A stretch of 64,000 nucleotides of DNA, from NCBI RefSeq assembly GCF_003614435.1, contig NZ_CP025546.1:1922001-1986000 (forward strand), read 5' to 3'. Below, piece after piece: positions 34,274 to 45,112 of the stretch. Position 1 is the stretch's first letter; each line of letters begins with the position of its first letter. The stretch comes from Mycobacterium paragordonae (GTDB lineage Bacteria; Actinomycetota; Actinomycetes; Mycobacteriales; Mycobacteriaceae). The notes under the pieces are model-generated. The model saw only the letters and a list, made by a program, of their open reading frames with translations. It searched no databases and was not told the DNA's origin. A program made the position numbers and the translations under genes.

Positions 34274-35425
34274 TCACCCTGGGCCGCGGCTGCCGGCGTC
34301 TTCGGGGCTGCTCAGTTTGCCGATGGTTTGAATCTCGCTGTCGCGGTACGGCTTTCCATCCGGCTGGATCAGGTCTTGAAACCAGGTCTCCGGAGTCGTC
34401 GTATACGGATGATCCCATGAGTCCCAGGGCAGATAGGTCTGGGTCTTCCCGGCGACGAAACCCCAGTTGATCGCACCTACGTTGTAGCGCTTCGCAATTG
34501 GCAATATTGCTTCGACGGTGTTGCCGAGCGTCCGGGCCAGGTACTCGGTGCAGATGATTGGCCGCCCCAGCGGAGTGAGTTCGGCGATCCGAGCCTCGAA
34601 ACCCGCTGGTCGGTCATAGCTGTGAAATGTGATCACATCGGAATTGTCCAGCTGTATGTTGGCAATTACGCTGCGGCGGTTGGGGTTTCCCCACTCACCT
34701 TGCCACACGGCACTCGTCAGTGGCTGACTCGGATCCACCGAACGTGCCCAATCGAATACCAATGAGAGCAGGTCGGCGACCCGCTCCAGCTTGTCCTTCC
34801 GCTCGACCTTGCGGTACGCACGCGATGGATTGTCGGGTTCGTTCCACAGATCCCAAGCCAAAATGCGATCGTCGGAGCGGAATTGGTTCAACACTCCCGT
34901 TACGTAGTCGTGCAGCGTGCGGCGGTAGTCCAGGTCGTCGAGGTGTTGAGCCCCCGGACTTTGCACCCAGCCGGAATTGTGCACGCCGGGCGTCGGCGCA
35001 CGCTGAGGACCCGGCTGTGGGAACGGATCCCAACACGAGTCGAAGAAAACGAAGATCGGCTTGATGCGATGTTTCGCCGCGATGGTGACAAACTCGGCCA
35101 GACGCATTCGGAAGCCCCAGGGATTCTGGGCCCAGAGTTGATCGTGCAGGAATACCCGCACCGTGTTCAGCTTGTGCTGCTGCGCCCAGCCGAGTTCGAC
35201 ATCGATGCGTTGTGGGTCGAAGGTGTCGGCCTGAAACATCTCGAGCTGGTTGATGGCGTTCGAGGTGATGTAGTTGGCACCGACGGGCCAGGCTTGCCCT
35301 TGATACCAGCCGTTGGCTCGCTCGGGCGACCACCGGCTCTGCTGCGCGGCGGCGCGGGGCGCGCGCGTCAGGGTAGGCCCTGCCGCCAGCAGCGCCGGTA
35401 GCTTCAGCACCGTTCGACGCCTCAC
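34274..35425 (-). CDS. Tat-exported cellulase/GH5-like glycoside hydrolase
   Basis: A 383-residue glycosidase-type TIM barrel. The N terminus VRRRTVLKLPALLAAG is a twin-arginine signal. WDLWNEPDNPSR carries the acid/base Glu, and PIICTEYLAR carries the probable nucleophile Glu; TVRVFLHDQLW and FHSYDR are further barrel strands. GTG at 35425 is used; the frame is open 60 codons further but that part is low-complexity. The substrate (beta-mannan, beta-glucan or galactan) is unknown. It stops before the LURP-one gene and lies just downstream of galK on the same strand, separated by 109 bases. Confidence 0.85.
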   Translation of the reverse strand: MRRRTVLKLPALLAAGPTLTRAPRAAAQQSRWSPERANGWYQGQAWPVGANYITSNAINQLEMFQADTFDPQRIDVELGWAQQHKLNTVRVFLHDQLWAQNPWGFRMRLAEFVTIAAKHRIKPIFVFFDSCWDPFPQPGPQRAPTPGVHNSGWVQSPGAQHLDDLDYRRTLHDYVTGVLNQFRSDDRILAWDLWNEPDNPSRAYRKVERKDKLERVADLLSLVFDWARSVDPSQPLTSAVWQGEWGNPNRRSVIANIQLDNSDVITFHSYDRPAGFEARIAELTPLGRPIICTEYLARTLGNTVEAILPIAKRYNVGAINWGFVAGKTQTYLPWDSWDHPYTTTPETWFQDLIQPDGKPYRDSEIQTIGKLSSPEDAGSRGPG

Positions 35426-35534
35426 GAAACGACGATAGTTCCCCGGGTGAGGTGATTGCGCAGGTTTGAACGATTTGGACCGTTTGAGGTGCGGCGGCAG
35501 CGAGGGCGCTAGGGCGCCAGGGCTTCCGGACCTC

Positions 35535-36638
35535 TTACCGGACCGCCCCGGCGCCCCCCGCGGCCCGGGTTCGGGTGATCGTCGGCCGCACGAACCCGGC
35601 GTCACACGTCGCCCGGCGCACCGCCTCGCCGACCATATCCGCCCGGTCGGTCGGCACCAAGGCGATCACACAGCCCCCAAATCCGCCGCCGGTCATCCTG
35701 GCACCCAGAGCTCCGGCATCGATGGCGGCATCGACGATCAGGTCGATGTGCCCGGTGGTGATTTCGAAATCGTCGCGCATCGACGCGTGCGAGGCGCTCA
35801 TGATCCGGCCGGCTTGGGCGAAATCCGAATCACCCAGCGCGGCAACAAAGTCAAGCACCCGGCGGTTCTCGGTCAACACATGACGAGCACGACGGGCAGC
35901 GACAGGGTCGGTCACCGCGGCCAGTACCGACAGGCTGCGGTCTTGAACCTCACGCAGTGATGACGCCTCGAGATCTTCGGCCGCTCTCTCGCACGATGCG
36001 CGTCGAGCGGCATACTCTCCGCCGGCATGAGTGTGGCGTGTTCGGGAGTCGATCAGCATCAGCGCGACGCCGGCCGCGTCCGGGTCGAATGCGACCGGCG
36101 TGACGGTGAGGCGGCGAAAATCGATCAGCAAAGCGGTGGCCGGTGCACCGAACAGCGATGCCAGCTGGTCAAGCAAACCCGTTGGCGCGCCTACATAGTA
36201 GTTCTCAGCGCGCTGCGCAAGCTGTGCCTGTTCCATTCGGTCGATGTGTGTATCGGCGGCCAACGCGATCGCGCCCAGCGCCGCACACTCCAACGCAGCC
36301 GAGGAAGACAGGCCCGATCCGATCGGCACTTCGCTGGTGATCGACATCGCGCCCCCGGGCACCGGGTGGCCGGCTTCACGCAGCGCCCACATCACGCCGG
36401 CGACGTAGCCGGCCCAGCCCTCGATGTAGCTGTCGGGGTCAGCGGGTGCGGTGCCCAGTGGAATGCGCACGGATCCGGCCGCGCGATCGCTGCTGACCAC
36501 GATCGCATCGCTGTGGTCGGGGGTGAACGAGACGGTGGTGCGCTCCGGTAGCGCGATCGGCAGTGCAAAGCCGAGGTTGTAATCGGTGTGTTCCCCGATC
36601 AGGTTGATCCGCCCGGGTGCGGCGAAGCGGACCGTCAT
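35535..36638 (-). CDS. galK: Galactokinase
   Basis: A 367-residue GHMP kinase that phosphorylates galactose to galactose 1-phosphate with ATP (Leloir pathway). [19 protein letters not shown] is the galactokinase signature (residues 9-27), [15 protein letters not shown] is the ATP-binding GHMP motif near 105-119, and [16 protein letters not shown] is motif 3 near 325. The ATG overlaps the galT stop by 4 bases (ATGA). Cytosolic, normal length. Confidence 0.96.
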   Translation of the reverse strand: MTVRFAAPGRINLIGEHTDYNLGFALPIALPERTTVSFTPDHSDAIVVSSDRAAGSVRIPLGTAPADPDSYIEGWAGYVAGVMWALREAGHPVPGGAMSITSEVPIGSGLSSSAALECAALGAIALAADTHIDRMEQAQLAQRAENYYVGAPTGLLDQLASLFGAPATALLIDFRRLTVTPVAFDPDAAGVALMLIDSRTRHTHAGGEYAARRASCERAAEDLEASSLREVQDRSLSVLAAVTDPVAARRARHVLTENRRVLDFVAALGDSDFAQAGRIMSASHASMRDDFEITTGHIDLIVDAAIDAGALGARMTGGGFGGCVIALVPTDRADMVGEAVRRATCDAGFVRPTITRTRAAGGAGAVR

Positions 36639-37744
36639 CCGAGTTCCCGCAGTCGCTGGGCCACGCTTTCGGGCATGACGTCGCTGATGAACGCCCCCAT
36701 CGCAGACTCGGAGCCCGCCAGGTATTTGAGCTGGGTGGCGCTGCGCCGGACTGACATCAACTCGACGTGGAAGTAGCCGTCGGCTTGGGCTTCGGTCGCG
36801 GCAAACTGGTGTAGGGCGGAAATGTAGGGCAGCGGAGTGGGGGCGTACATGCGGTCGAATCGCCCCAGCACGTCGAGGTACAGCTGTGCGAACCCGTCCA
36901 GTTCGACCTCCTCAAGATCAACCAGACTGCGCACCAACCTGTTCGGGTAGAGGTGCACCTCGACCGGCCAGCGCGCCGCGAACGGCACAAAGGCGGTGAA
37001 GTGCTCGGTGCGCGCCACCACGCGACTGCCATCGGCGACCTCGCGCGCTAACAGGTCGGCAAAGAGGTTGCCGCCGTAGCGCATCCGATGTTCACGTGCC
37101 TGCCCCAGCATCGCGGTGATCCGCGGCGTCAGAAAGGGATAGCCGTAGATCTGACCATGCGGATGGGTCAGCGTCACCCCGATTTCCTCGCCGCGGTTTT
37201 CGAAACAGAACACCTGCTCGATGCCCGGTTCGGCCATCAAGGCAGCGGTGCGGTGCCGCCACGCATCGACGACCAACCGGGCATGGGCCGGCTCCAAATC
37301 CGCGAACGACCCGGAGTGTTCGCTGGAAAAGCAGATCACCTCGCATCGACCGTGTCCCGGCGCCGACACAAAGCCGCCATCCGCAGGCGCCAGGATTGAT
37401 GCGGCATTTGACGCCGGAGTCGACCGTGCGTCGCCGGAGAGGCTCGGGAACCGGTTCTCGAAAACGACCACGTCATAGTCAGGGGCGGGCACCTCGCTAA
37501 TTAGTCCGGTCGGACCCGGACACAGCGGGCACTGGTCGGCGGGCGGCTTGTAGGTGCGGTCCTGGCGTAGCGCGGCGATGATCACCCACTGTCCGGTTGA
37601 CCGGTCGAAGCGCAACTCCGACTGGTCGGGGTTTTGCGCGGGCAGAGGCCGGCGATCCGGAACCGGCGCTGGACGGTGCCCGGGCAACGAGAAGAACAGC
37701 AAGTCACGGCCATCGGCCAGCTTTGCCCGGGTCGGCGATTCCAC
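36635..37744 (-). CDS. galT: Galactose-1-phosphate uridylyltransferase
   Basis: A 369-residue GalT that exchanges UMP between UDP-glucose and galactose 1-phosphate. The active site is [12 protein letters not shown] near residue 193, with the nucleophilic second His; CPLCPGP near 73 supplies a zinc site, and [10 protein letters not shown] is the following strand. GTG at 37744 is the start. It is translationally coupled to galK by an ATGA. No galE is in the window. It starts 21 bases from the convergent-side end of the DUF1906 gene on the same strand. Confidence 0.95.
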   Translation of the reverse strand: MESPTRAKLADGRDLLFFSLPGHRPAPVPDRRPLPAQNPDQSELRFDRSTGQWVIIAALRQDRTYKPPADQCPLCPGPTGLISEVPAPDYDVVVFENRFPSLSGDARSTPASNAASILAPADGGFVSAPGHGRCEVICFSSEHSGSFADLEPAHARLVVDAWRHRTAALMAEPGIEQVFCFENRGEEIGVTLTHPHGQIYGYPFLTPRITAMLGQAREHRMRYGGNLFADLLAREVADGSRVVARTEHFTAFVPFAARWPVEVHLYPNRLVRSLVDLEEVELDGFAQLYLDVLGRFDRMYAPTPLPYISALHQFAATEAQADGYFHVELMSVRRSATQLKYLAGSESAMGAFISDVMPESVAQRLRELG

Positions 37745-37765
37745 GACGTTGAAGGTTAGCCGGGC

Positions 37766-38569
37766 TCAGGGGTGTAGATTCCACTGGCCGCAATCCGCGG
37801 CGAGCACGTCGTTGACATCCACTTCCTGCCCCCCGACCTTGGGGCCTGGGTTTGACGCGGTGCTCACCACGCGTTGGTAGAGCACCGCGGCGGGGTCGAT
37901 CTTGCTGCCGGACCAGGCCTTGGTCTGCCAGGCCCACCGGTGGCCGGGGGTGCGTGAACTTCCGATGACCCCGTCGGCGGCCGCCCATTGGCACACGTCG
38001 ATGCCGCCGTAGACACCGGTGCGTTGCACGCCCAGCACCGAATTGATTCCGCGAAACCACTTCAGCGCCACGTTGTTCCAGGTGTCACGGTTGATGTCCT
38101 CGTCAATGGTGAAGAAGATCGGGGCACTCTGACCGCCGCCCGCGGCGGTGTGGAGCTTCCAGGCGGTGCGGGCATCCTCGACGCCGCCGGCGAACCCTCG
38201 CTTGAAGTCCGACTGTGCTGTCCCGCCCGGCTTGCCGTATTGGTAGTTGCTGACGATCATCAGCCCGGCGGCGGTCAGCTGTTCGGCGTAGGGCCGGGTG
38301 ATCGGCTTCGCGCCGAAGGACGAGCCGGGACGCGACAGCGACACGTAGTTGATGACCCCGGAGTAGCCGGCGGCTTTGATGTGTTCGGCTGGAATCTGGT
38401 GCATAGCGAAGTCGATCAACTTGGGTGCGGCGGCAGCCCCCGCAGGTGCGGTTGCCGACACCGCGTGCAAGCCCGGCAGGGCAGACAGGGCGATGGCATA
38501 GCGCAATAGGTCTCGACGAGCAACAGGGCGCGCCTGGCGTAAACAAAAATTGATCGAGCAGTCCTGCAT
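37766..38569 (-). CDS. Tat-secreted DUF1906 glycoside-hydrolase-like protein (Rv2525c-like)
   Basis: A 267-residue protein with a twin-arginine signal (ARRDLLRYAIALSALPG) and a DUF1906 domain, a GH25-like TIM barrel. LIDFAMHQIPAEHIKAAGYS, INYVSLSRPGSSF and IVSNYQYGKPGG parallel M. tuberculosis Rv2525c, a Tat substrate linked to cell-envelope properties. APIFFTIDEDINRD carries acidic residues in the barrel mouth. The ATG has no clear ribosome site; a start closer to the twin arginines is possible. Confidence 0.87.
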   Translation of the reverse strand: MQDCSINFCLRQARPVARRDLLRYAIALSALPGLHAVSATAPAGAAAAPKLIDFAMHQIPAEHIKAAGYSGVINYVSLSRPGSSFGAKPITRPYAEQLTAAGLMIVSNYQYGKPGGTAQSDFKRGFAGGVEDARTAWKLHTAAGGGQSAPIFFTIDEDINRDTWNNVALKWFRGINSVLGVQRTGVYGGIDVCQWAAADGVIGSSRTPGHRWAWQTKAWSGSKIDPAAVLYQRVVSTASNPGPKVGGQEVDVNDVLAADCGQWNLHP

Positions 38570-38875
38570 CGCGTGATGTTAAGTATGTGACTGTTGGGAA
38601 CAGAAGTGGCGTTTTGCAGCTGATACCAAATCGGTCCGTGCGGTTCACCCGCCCGAGCCCCAAGCGGGGTCGAAGAGGCAATTCCTGCGGGTGGCGCGTA
38701 AGTCCCCTGCGCCGCGCGGTGATTGTAAAGTGGGCCAGTTCGGCTCAAGATCGCAGAATGCGGGCACAGCGCCGAAATCGTTGAGCTTTGCTACGTATCC
38801 AAACGAGGGGAATTCGATCTGTTCCGAAGGTGACGACGCAAAGATGACCGTAAAGATGACCGCGAAGATGAAATT
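38570..38875. other. Leader region before the GGDEF gene
   Basis: This 306-base divergent region has no convincing gene. Its right end contains a 12-base periodic element, AAGATGACC repeated at 38841 and 38853 and then AAGATGAAA. It encodes MTVKMTAKMKL from ATG 38844, whose TGA overlaps the GTG of the GGDEF gene. No terminator or riboswitch was recognised. Confidence 0.45.
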
Positions 38876-40270
38876 GTGAACGCTCGCCGAGATCCGCGAT
38901 CCGCTTCAGCGGTCGCGTTCTCGGTGCTCGTGTGTCTGGGTATGGCTCTCTGGCTCGCCTTCGGGTGGGGTGGTGACGGTGTCGTGATCGTCGTCGACTC
39001 TGTCGGTCCGGTCGTGTTCTCGATCTACGCAACCGTGTGCTCGGCGCTGGCCGCGCGGTCAGCCCATGGCCGCAGCCGTGCCGCCTGGACCACGATGTCG
39101 GTCGCGTTGGCGGCGTTGGCAGTGGCCGGACTTACCGGGGCGTTCTACTCGCTCGTCTTGCACCAGGTTTCCTCGCCTTCACCGGTGGACGCGATGTACT
39201 GGGCGTTTTCCGTGCTGGCCGTCGCCGCGATTCTTCAGTTGCCGGCCAGGATGACCGCACGTTCGCGGACGCGTCTATTACTGGACTGCCTGGTCGTCGC
39301 CGTGGCTCTGGTCGTGCTGTTGTTGGCTACCGGCGAGGAATCTCTGTACCAGCAGACGATTCGGGAAGGTGCAGTGGGATCGGCTCCTGCGCACGTCTAT
39401 CCAGCCCTCGATCTCTTCATTGCGATGGTTGCCGTGCTGGCTCTCGCGCACGCAGGCGCCGGACAGCGGGGCCCGCTGTGGTTGGTTGCCGCCGCCTTCC
39501 TGCTACGAGAGCTGTCCGATATCGCGCTCAGTTATCAGATCGCGACCGGCCGCTTCGACGCTTGGTTTGCAGTCGACGTCGGGTGGGCGGTGTCGCTGAT
39601 CATCCTGGGAGCCGCAGCTCTGGTGGCCAGGGGAGCGCGAGCAGCGGCACGATCGACGGATCTGGTGCCCACGTGGGCGACGCTGTGGCTGCCCTATCTG
39701 CCCTTGCTGCTGGCCGGCACCGTCGGGCCGGCCATGGCGATGACCGGCCCACTGCGAGTGGGGGTTCCGGTGCTGATGGCGCTCGTCTTCATGCGGCAGT
39801 CATACGCCGCCTGGGAGAACAGGCGACTGCTCTCCGCGGTAGCCGATCAGGCACTGCGCGATCCTTTGACCGGGCTGGCGAACCGGGTCCTGTTTCACGA
39901 TCGGTTGGCTCACGCGATGGCGTTGCGTCAGCGCGATGATCGTGGGGTGGCAGTGGTGTCGCTGGACCTCGATGACTTCAAACTGGTCAACGACAGCCTG
40001 GGTCATCCGGCCGCCGACAGCGTGTTGGTCGGGGTCGCCGAGCGGCTCGCTCGTTGCGCGCGGCCGGGGGACACGGTCGCGCGGCTGGGCGGCGACGAGT
40101 TCGCGCTGCTGCTCGAGGGCCGGGTCGATCGTTCCCAGGCAATCGCACAGGACGTCGTCGAGGCCTTCGATGAGCCGTTTGTGATCGACGGCCAGGAGAT
40201 GCTGCTGCGTCCCAGTGTCGGGATGGCGGTTGCCTCGTCGCAGAGCCGAATCTGGCGCCGGAAGGGTTGA
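38876..40270 (+). CDS. Membrane GGDEF diguanylate cyclase portion of a frameshifted GGDEF-EAL protein
   Basis: 464 residues. About eight membrane helices (residues 10-300) precede a GGDEF domain starting at DPLTGLANRVLFHDRL. The catalytic loop RLGGDEFALLLEG is intact, and RPGD five residues before it is the inhibitory I-site, so cyclic di-GMP synthesis is expected if the domain folds. After GMAVASSQS the frame runs into RIWRRKG and stops, losing the last helix. That helix (TRADLAMYAAKRSR) is encoded in the next frame, at the start of the EAL ORF. A one-base deletion near 40240 explains it. GTG at 38876 overlaps a leader stop. Confidence 0.85.
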   Translation: MNARRDPRSASAVAFSVLVCLGMALWLAFGWGGDGVVIVVDSVGPVVFSIYATVCSALAARSAHGRSRAAWTTMSVALAALAVAGLTGAFYSLVLHQVSSPSPVDAMYWAFSVLAVAAILQLPARMTARSRTRLLLDCLVVAVALVVLLLATGEESLYQQTIREGAVGSAPAHVYPALDLFIAMVAVLALAHAGAGQRGPLWLVAAAFLLRELSDIALSYQIATGRFDAWFAVDVGWAVSLIILGAAALVARGARAAARSTDLVPTWATLWLPYLPLLLAGTVGPAMAMTGPLRVGVPVLMALVFMRQSYAAWENRRLLSAVADQALRDPLTGLANRVLFHDRLAHAMALRQRDDRGVAVVSLDLDDFKLVNDSLGHPAADSVLVGVAERLARCARPGDTVARLGGDEFALLLEGRVDRSQAIAQDVVEAFDEPFVIDGQEMLLRPSVGMAVASSQSRIWRRKG

Positions 40271-41217
40271 TGACGCGAGCGGACCTGGCGATGTACGCCG
40301 CGAAACGCTCACGCAGTTCGTTGGTGTCCACGTTCAGTCCGGACATGATGCTGATCGATCCCGAAGCGGTGGACTTGTCGGACAGAGAGGCTGACCAGCG
40401 CGGGAGTGATGGAGCTGCACAGGTCCGCTTGCTGGGGGAGTTGCGTCATGCCATCGACCGCGGCGAACTCGATGTCGTGTACCAGCCGAAAGTGCAGTTG
40501 AGCACCGGCCACGTCGTGGGGGTGGAGGCGCTGCTGCGTTGGCCGCACCCGCAGTTGGGTGTGTTGCGACCGGACACATTCATACCGCTCGTACGTCGGC
40601 AGGGTTTGATGCGGCCGGTAACCGATCTGGTGTTCGAGAAGGCACTCGAAGATGCTGCGCAGTGGATGGCAGTGGGAAAAGGGGTGCCGGTGGCGGTCAA
40701 CCTGTTCGCGGCGCTGCTGCGCGACAGGCAACTGCCCGTCAGGCTGTGCCGTGCGCTCGAAGACCGCGGCCTGCCCGCGGACAGGTTGACCGTCGAGATC
40801 ACCGAAGATGTTGTTCTCAACGACTTGAGTCAGGTGACGGCGGTGTTGCGGGGGCTACGTGAACGCGGCATCCGGGTGGCGATCGACGATTTCGGCAGCG
40901 GGTATTCGGCGCTGAGTTACCTGCGTGACCTGCAAATCGACGAGGTGAAGCTCGACCGCCATTTCATTGCGTCAGTGACGGGTCATCAACGGGCCGCGGC
41001 AGTGGTTCGCGCCGTCATCGATCTCAGCCACGAATTGGGCATCACGGTGGTTGCCGAAGGAGTGGAGGATGGCGAGACGGTGACCTGGCTGCGTGACCAC
41101 GGTTGCGATCTGGGCCAGGGCTTCTACCTGGGAATGCCCGCCGCAGCCGCTGTCGTCGCAGAACTCGTCGACGTCCGCCGCGCGACGGCGGCACCGCTAC
41201 CGCGCCACCCTGACTGA
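40267..41217 (+). CDS. EAL phosphodiesterase portion of a frameshifted GGDEF-EAL protein
   Basis: 316 residues from TTG 40267 or ATG 40270. It opens with the missing end of the GGDEF domain (TRADLAMYAAKRSR) and continues into a full EAL domain: VGVEALLRWPHPQLGVL (EAL), VAVNLFAALL, VEITEDVV, AIDDFGSGYSALSYL, IDEVKLDRHFI and VVAEGVED, so the metal and catalytic acids for cyclic di-GMP hydrolysis are present. Upstream in this frame, AEPNLAPEG continues naturally from the other ORF, showing that the two were one protein. The overlap might allow coupled translation of a soluble EAL protein. Confidence 0.87.
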   Translation: MMTRADLAMYAAKRSRSSLVSTFSPDMMLIDPEAVDLSDREADQRGSDGAAQVRLLGELRHAIDRGELDVVYQPKVQLSTGHVVGVEALLRWPHPQLGVLRPDTFIPLVRRQGLMRPVTDLVFEKALEDAAQWMAVGKGVPVAVNLFAALLRDRQLPVRLCRALEDRGLPADRLTVEITEDVVLNDLSQVTAVLRGLRERGIRVAIDDFGSGYSALSYLRDLQIDEVKLDRHFIASVTGHQRAAAVVRAVIDLSHELGITVVAEGVEDGETVTWLRDHGCDLGQGFYLGMPAAAAVVAELVDVRRATAAPLPRHPD

Positions 41218-41227
41218 GATTTCGCCG

Positions 41228-41698
41228 CTATGGCGATCGCTGCCAGCCGATCGCTTCCTGTAGACCTCTGGTCGCCAGTTGGTCGGCGAGTTCGTTGTCA
41301 GCGACACCCGCGTGCCCCTTCACCCAGAACCACTCGACCCGGTGTCGCGCGCAGGCGGCCTGCAGCCTCTGCCACAGGTCGACGTTCTTCACCGGCTGCT
41401 TCGCGGCAGTCATCCAGCCGTTGCGCTCCCAGCCGAGCACCCACTTGGTGATGCCGTTCCGGACATAGGTGCTGTCGGTGTGGAGGTGGACGTGCACCGC
41501 GCGGGTCAGTGCCTCCAGCGCCATGATCGGCGCCGTCAGTTCCATCCGGTTGTTGCTGGTTGGAGTGGACTCACCGCCGTACATCTCACGGACGTGCTGC
41601 CGTTGCCGCAGCACGGCACCCCACCCGCCGGGCCCGGGATTGGGTCGGCACCCGCCGTCGGTGTGAATGACGACGATGTCCCTGGCGGTGTCGACCAT
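41228..41698 (-). CDS. rnhA: Ribonuclease HI
   Basis: A 156-residue RNase HI that cuts RNA in RNA-DNA hybrids. The four acidic residues are visible: [15 protein letters not shown] (first Asp), [14 protein letters not shown] (Glu), LHTDSTYV (Asp) and NELADQLA (last Asp), plus VKGHAG with the flexible His loop. ATG at 41698 ([16 protein letters not shown]) gives normal length. It lies downstream of the cyclase/AAA gene on the same strand, 67 bases away, and is convergent with the EAL gene. Confidence 0.94.
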   Translation of the reverse strand: MVDTARDIVVIHTDGGCRPNPGPGGWGAVLRQRQHVREMYGGESTPTSNNRMELTAPIMALEALTRAVHVHLHTDSTYVRNGITKWVLGWERNGWMTAAKQPVKNVDLWQRLQAACARHRVEWFWVKGHAGVADNELADQLATRGLQEAIGWQRSP

Positions 41699-41765
41699 GC
41701 GCTGAGAATATTCACTGCGCCGCGCGTTCCTCCGCACGACTCGCGCGGCCGCCAACAGGACCGGC

Positions 41766-44700
41766 TCACAGCATCGCGTTCGCCCAGGCCAGATGGCCCT
41801 CGAAGCCGAGCTCTGAGGCCATCGCACGGTAGAGATCCGCCAAGTCGCGGTAGGCGCCCTGGTTGTCCGCAACCCGGCAAAGCAGCGCACGCAGCCGCAG
41901 CAGCATGATCTCGAGCATCACCGACTCGTGTTCGGCCGCAAGCTTTGTCAACCAGTCGATCGCCTCGTGCGCTTCGACCAGATCATCATCCTTGCCGCGC
42001 TCCAGTAGCGTCTGGACCAGCACGCCGGTGGCCCAAACCCCGTAGAAGAGGTGTCCCGCCTGACGTAACTCACGCGCCGCCTGGCGCATCAGCGGAATCG
42101 CGGCCTCGCGGTCGCCGCGCCTTGACGTTTCCCAAGCGGCCCACATGTCGGTGACCGGGATCAGGAAAAGGGCTCGCTTGCGCAGCCAGATGTCGCGGGT
42201 TTGCATCATCAGCTCCAGTCCGCGGTGCCGGTCTGCGGCGGCATCCCGATTGAGAAGCCCGACGGCCAAGGTGTAGGCGGCCAGACCCATCGCGCGATCG
42301 CTGCTGGCTGCTTGGGCGGTCCGTAGCGCGTCCTCGCTCACCCGCACCACCGAGTCTTCGGCCCGGAGAACCCCGTACTGCAGTGCGAAACCGTAGGTCC
42401 ACGCCGAGGCGCCCGAGAAGGTCTCAGCATTGCTGCGTTGAGCCAGCGACATAGCGTCGTCGAGGTCCTGGCGCCATCCGGCGCGGCCCAACCACCATCG
42501 AGCAGTGCCCCGCCATGCCGACGCGATCGCCAGCGGTGAAGCCACACCGAAACCGGCGCCTTTGCCGGGATCCCCATCAGCCAGGTCTATGACGGTCTGC
42601 GACCACCGCATGATTTTGTCGAATGCACCTACCCCGATCCAGTTGACGAACGCGATGGGAACCAGTCCCATGGTCGGGGTGAGGTCACCGGTCACCTCGA
42701 GCAGCTCCATCTGCTGGGATGAAACGGCCGCCGCCGCATCCGCACGTCCGGCGTAACAGTGTTCGGTCGCCGGGCCGGTCATCCCGATGGCCAGTGACAC
42801 TTTGTCCCCGGCCGCCTCACACAACTCGCACAGCGCCGCGAAACGTTCCTGGCTCTCCTGAGCCTCCCGGGCCTGCCAGTCAGTGGCACACAGCATGGCG
42901 CGCGGGGCGATCTGCATGGCCAGCCGGTCGCGGTCGTCGGCCGGTAACCCGTCGGCGATCCGGCCGGCCCGTTCCCAACTCAGCCGGGCCGCAACGAGAT
43001 CGCGGTTGGTCGACCACGCGGCGGCACGCATATGCCAGGCATAAGCGCCGGATAACTCACCCGCTGCCTGCAGATGTTCGGCGATCAGCGCCGCGTCGTC
43101 TTCCGCCGACACCGCCGCACGCTCCTCGATCGCGGCCGCAAGACGCCGGTGCCACTCGGCTCGATCGGATTTCAGCTGCGATTCGTAGGCCACCGACCTG
43201 ATCAACGGGTGGCGGAAGGCGTATTCAGGGCTTTCGCCGAATCGCATCTGATCGATCAATTCCGCGCGTAGCAACTCGTCATACACCGCATCGACGCCCA
43301 AGGTGCGCAGCAGCCCCGCGTCAAAGCGGGCTCCGATCACCGACGCCGCGTGCAGCGTTCGCCTGGCCGGCGGACTCAACCTGTCGATGCGCGCCCCGAT
43401 TGTCGCCGCTACCGTGGCCGGCACACTCACCTCGGCGACGTCGGCGGCACAGATGTAGTCGCCGCCGTCACCGGTCAGCACCCGGCGCTGAACCAACTCG
43501 CGCACCATCTCCTCGACAAAGAACGGATTCCCGGCCGCCCGTTCGGCGATCACCCCTTTGAGTTGTCCGACCGAGGGGTCCGATCCCAGCAGCTCTTGCA
43601 GCAGCCCGCTGATCTGTGAATCACTCAGTCGCGCAACGGGTATGGTCTGGGCTCCCGGCACTTCCAGTAGCGCACCCTCATACTCGGGGCGGGAAGTGAT
43701 CAGCACCATGGACGCGGTGCTGGGAAGCACCGCCAGCACGTCGGCCAGCAACGACTCGCTGACCGCGTCAATCCAGTGCGCGTCCTCGACGATCAGCAGC
43801 GCCGGTTGCGTCTGCGCCAGCGCGTAGGCGTCGATCAGCGCGGTCAACCGCCGCCGCCGCGCGTCCGGGTCCATCTGGGGCAAGGGCATATCGGGGTCGG
43901 CGATACCGAGCAGGTCGTCGAGCAGCAGCAAATCCTGCGAGTTCGCGTCTGGCAGCTGCCGGCGTAGGAGCGCACGGGCGGCGTCGTCATCCAAGGCGAC
44001 CACTCCGGTTCGTGCGCGCAGTAGGCGAGTCACCGCGTGGAACGGAACATCCCGAGCATGCGATTCGCAGTATCCCCAGAACACCTCGACGCCACGACCG
44101 GCGGCCAGGGCCGCCGCCTCCCGAGCCAGTCGGCTCTTTCCGATGCCGGGTGGCCCCACCACATTGACCACACCACCGCGCCGGCCGATCGTGCGCTCGA
44201 GCATCGCGTCGAGAGCCGCCACCTCCCAGCGCCGCCCGACAAGGCTGGTCTCGACGCGGCCTACCAAACCATCGTGTGGGTCGATCGCGAGAAGTCGCCG
44301 GCCGCGAACCGGGTCTTCGACGCCTTTGATGCGCAACCATTCGGGTACCGCCAACGTCACGGCGTGCTCGACCAATCGCGCGGTCGCGTCCGACAGCATG
44401 ACTCCGCCCGGGGGTGCCACCGACTGCATCCGATGTGCAAAGCCGACGGTCTCACCCGTAGCCGCGTATAGCGTTGAACCGCGGCTGATTTCACCGGCGA
44501 TAACCCGGCCCGAATTCATTCCCACCCGCAGCCGCAGGGCCACGCCGTCGCGCTGTGCCACCCCCGCCGCCAGTCGGTCGACCTCCTTCTGAATCGCCAG
44601 TGCAGCAAGGCACCCTCGAAAAGCGTGATCTTCCAACGCAACTGGCGCACCGAAGATGACCATCAAACCGTCACCCGTGTACTCCACGGTGCCGCCGCCA

Positions 44701-44975
44701 TAGCGGCGTGCCACCGCCGCCGAACGCACCAGCAACTCGGTCATCACCTCGCGTAACCGCTCCATGTCCAAGGCGGCGGCTATGTCCATCGACCGCACCA
44801 CGTCGGCGAAGAGCACCGTGACTTGCTTGTACTGAGCCGATGGGCTGACGCGTGTGACCTGCGCGCCGCACTCGCTACAGAATTTGAAACTCGCCAGGAG
44901 TTGCGTGCCACACGACCCGCAGGACGGCCCGGTGGCTGTCCGTGCACCGGGACCGTCGTCCGCGCTGGGGTCCAC
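41766..44975 (-). CDS. Zinc-ribbon / class III cyclase / AAA ATPase regulator-like protein
   Basis: A 1069-residue multidomain protein. Residues 19-36 are a zinc ribbon (Cys19, 22, 33, 36). Residues 48-230 are an adenylate/guanylate cyclase domain with both metal aspartates (Asp58 in VLFADVV, Asp102 in [11 protein letters not shown]). In [11 protein letters not shown] the usual transition-state Asn is Gly while Arg is kept, so activity is doubtful. From about 245 follows an AAA/NB-ARC-like ATPase ([23 protein letters not shown]) and a long C-terminal TPR-like helical region (620-1069). Mycobacteria have several such proteins, some ending in a LuxR domain; none is seen here. GTG start; no ribosome site. 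Confidence 0.9.
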   Translation of the reverse strand: MDPSADDGPGARTATGPSCGSCGTQLLASFKFCSECGAQVTRVSPSAQYKQVTVLFADVVRSMDIAAALDMERLREVMTELLVRSAAVARRYGGGTVEYTGDGLMVIFGAPVALEDHAFRGCLAALAIQKEVDRLAAGVAQRDGVALRLRVGMNSGRVIAGEISRGSTLYAATGETVGFAHRMQSVAPPGGVMLSDATARLVEHAVTLAVPEWLRIKGVEDPVRGRRLLAIDPHDGLVGRVETSLVGRRWEVAALDAMLERTIGRRGGVVNVVGPPGIGKSRLAREAAALAAGRGVEVFWGYCESHARDVPFHAVTRLLRARTGVVALDDDAARALLRRQLPDANSQDLLLLDDLLGIADPDMPLPQMDPDARRRRLTALIDAYALAQTQPALLIVEDAHWIDAVSESLLADVLAVLPSTASMVLITSRPEYEGALLEVPGAQTIPVARLSDSQISGLLQELLGSDPSVGQLKGVIAERAAGNPFFVEEMVRELVQRRVLTGDGGDYICAADVAEVSVPATVAATIGARIDRLSPPARRTLHAASVIGARFDAGLLRTLGVDAVYDELLRAELIDQMRFGESPEYAFRHPLIRSVAYESQLKSDRAEWHRRLAAAIEERAAVSAEDDAALIAEHLQAAGELSGAYAWHMRAAAWSTNRDLVAARLSWERAGRIADGLPADDRDRLAMQIAPRAMLCATDWQAREAQESQERFAALCELCEAAGDKVSLAIGMTGPATEHCYAGRADAAAAVSSQQMELLEVTGDLTPTMGLVPIAFVNWIGVGAFDKIMRWSQTVIDLADGDPGKGAGFGVASPLAIASAWRGTARWWLGRAGWRQDLDDAMSLAQRSNAETFSGASAWTYGFALQYGVLRAEDSVVRVSEDALRTAQAASSDRAMGLAAYTLAVGLLNRDAAADRHRGLELMMQTRDIWLRKRALFLIPVTDMWAAWETSRRGDREAAIPLMRQAARELRQAGHLFYGVWATGVLVQTLLERGKDDDLVEAHEAIDWLTKLAAEHESVMLEIMLLRLRALLCRVADNQGAYRDLADLYRAMASELGFEGHLAWANAML

Positions 44976-45112
44976 GTCGATATCGTGTCATCACCGGTCG
45001 ACGATGTCCGTGAATTTGCCGCCCTCCGGATGCGAACCGTCGCAACTTCCGGCGCCGACCGTGGCGCCTGGAACTCAGCGCCGCTCCGAAACGTGACTCA
45101 GTGCTGGACGGC

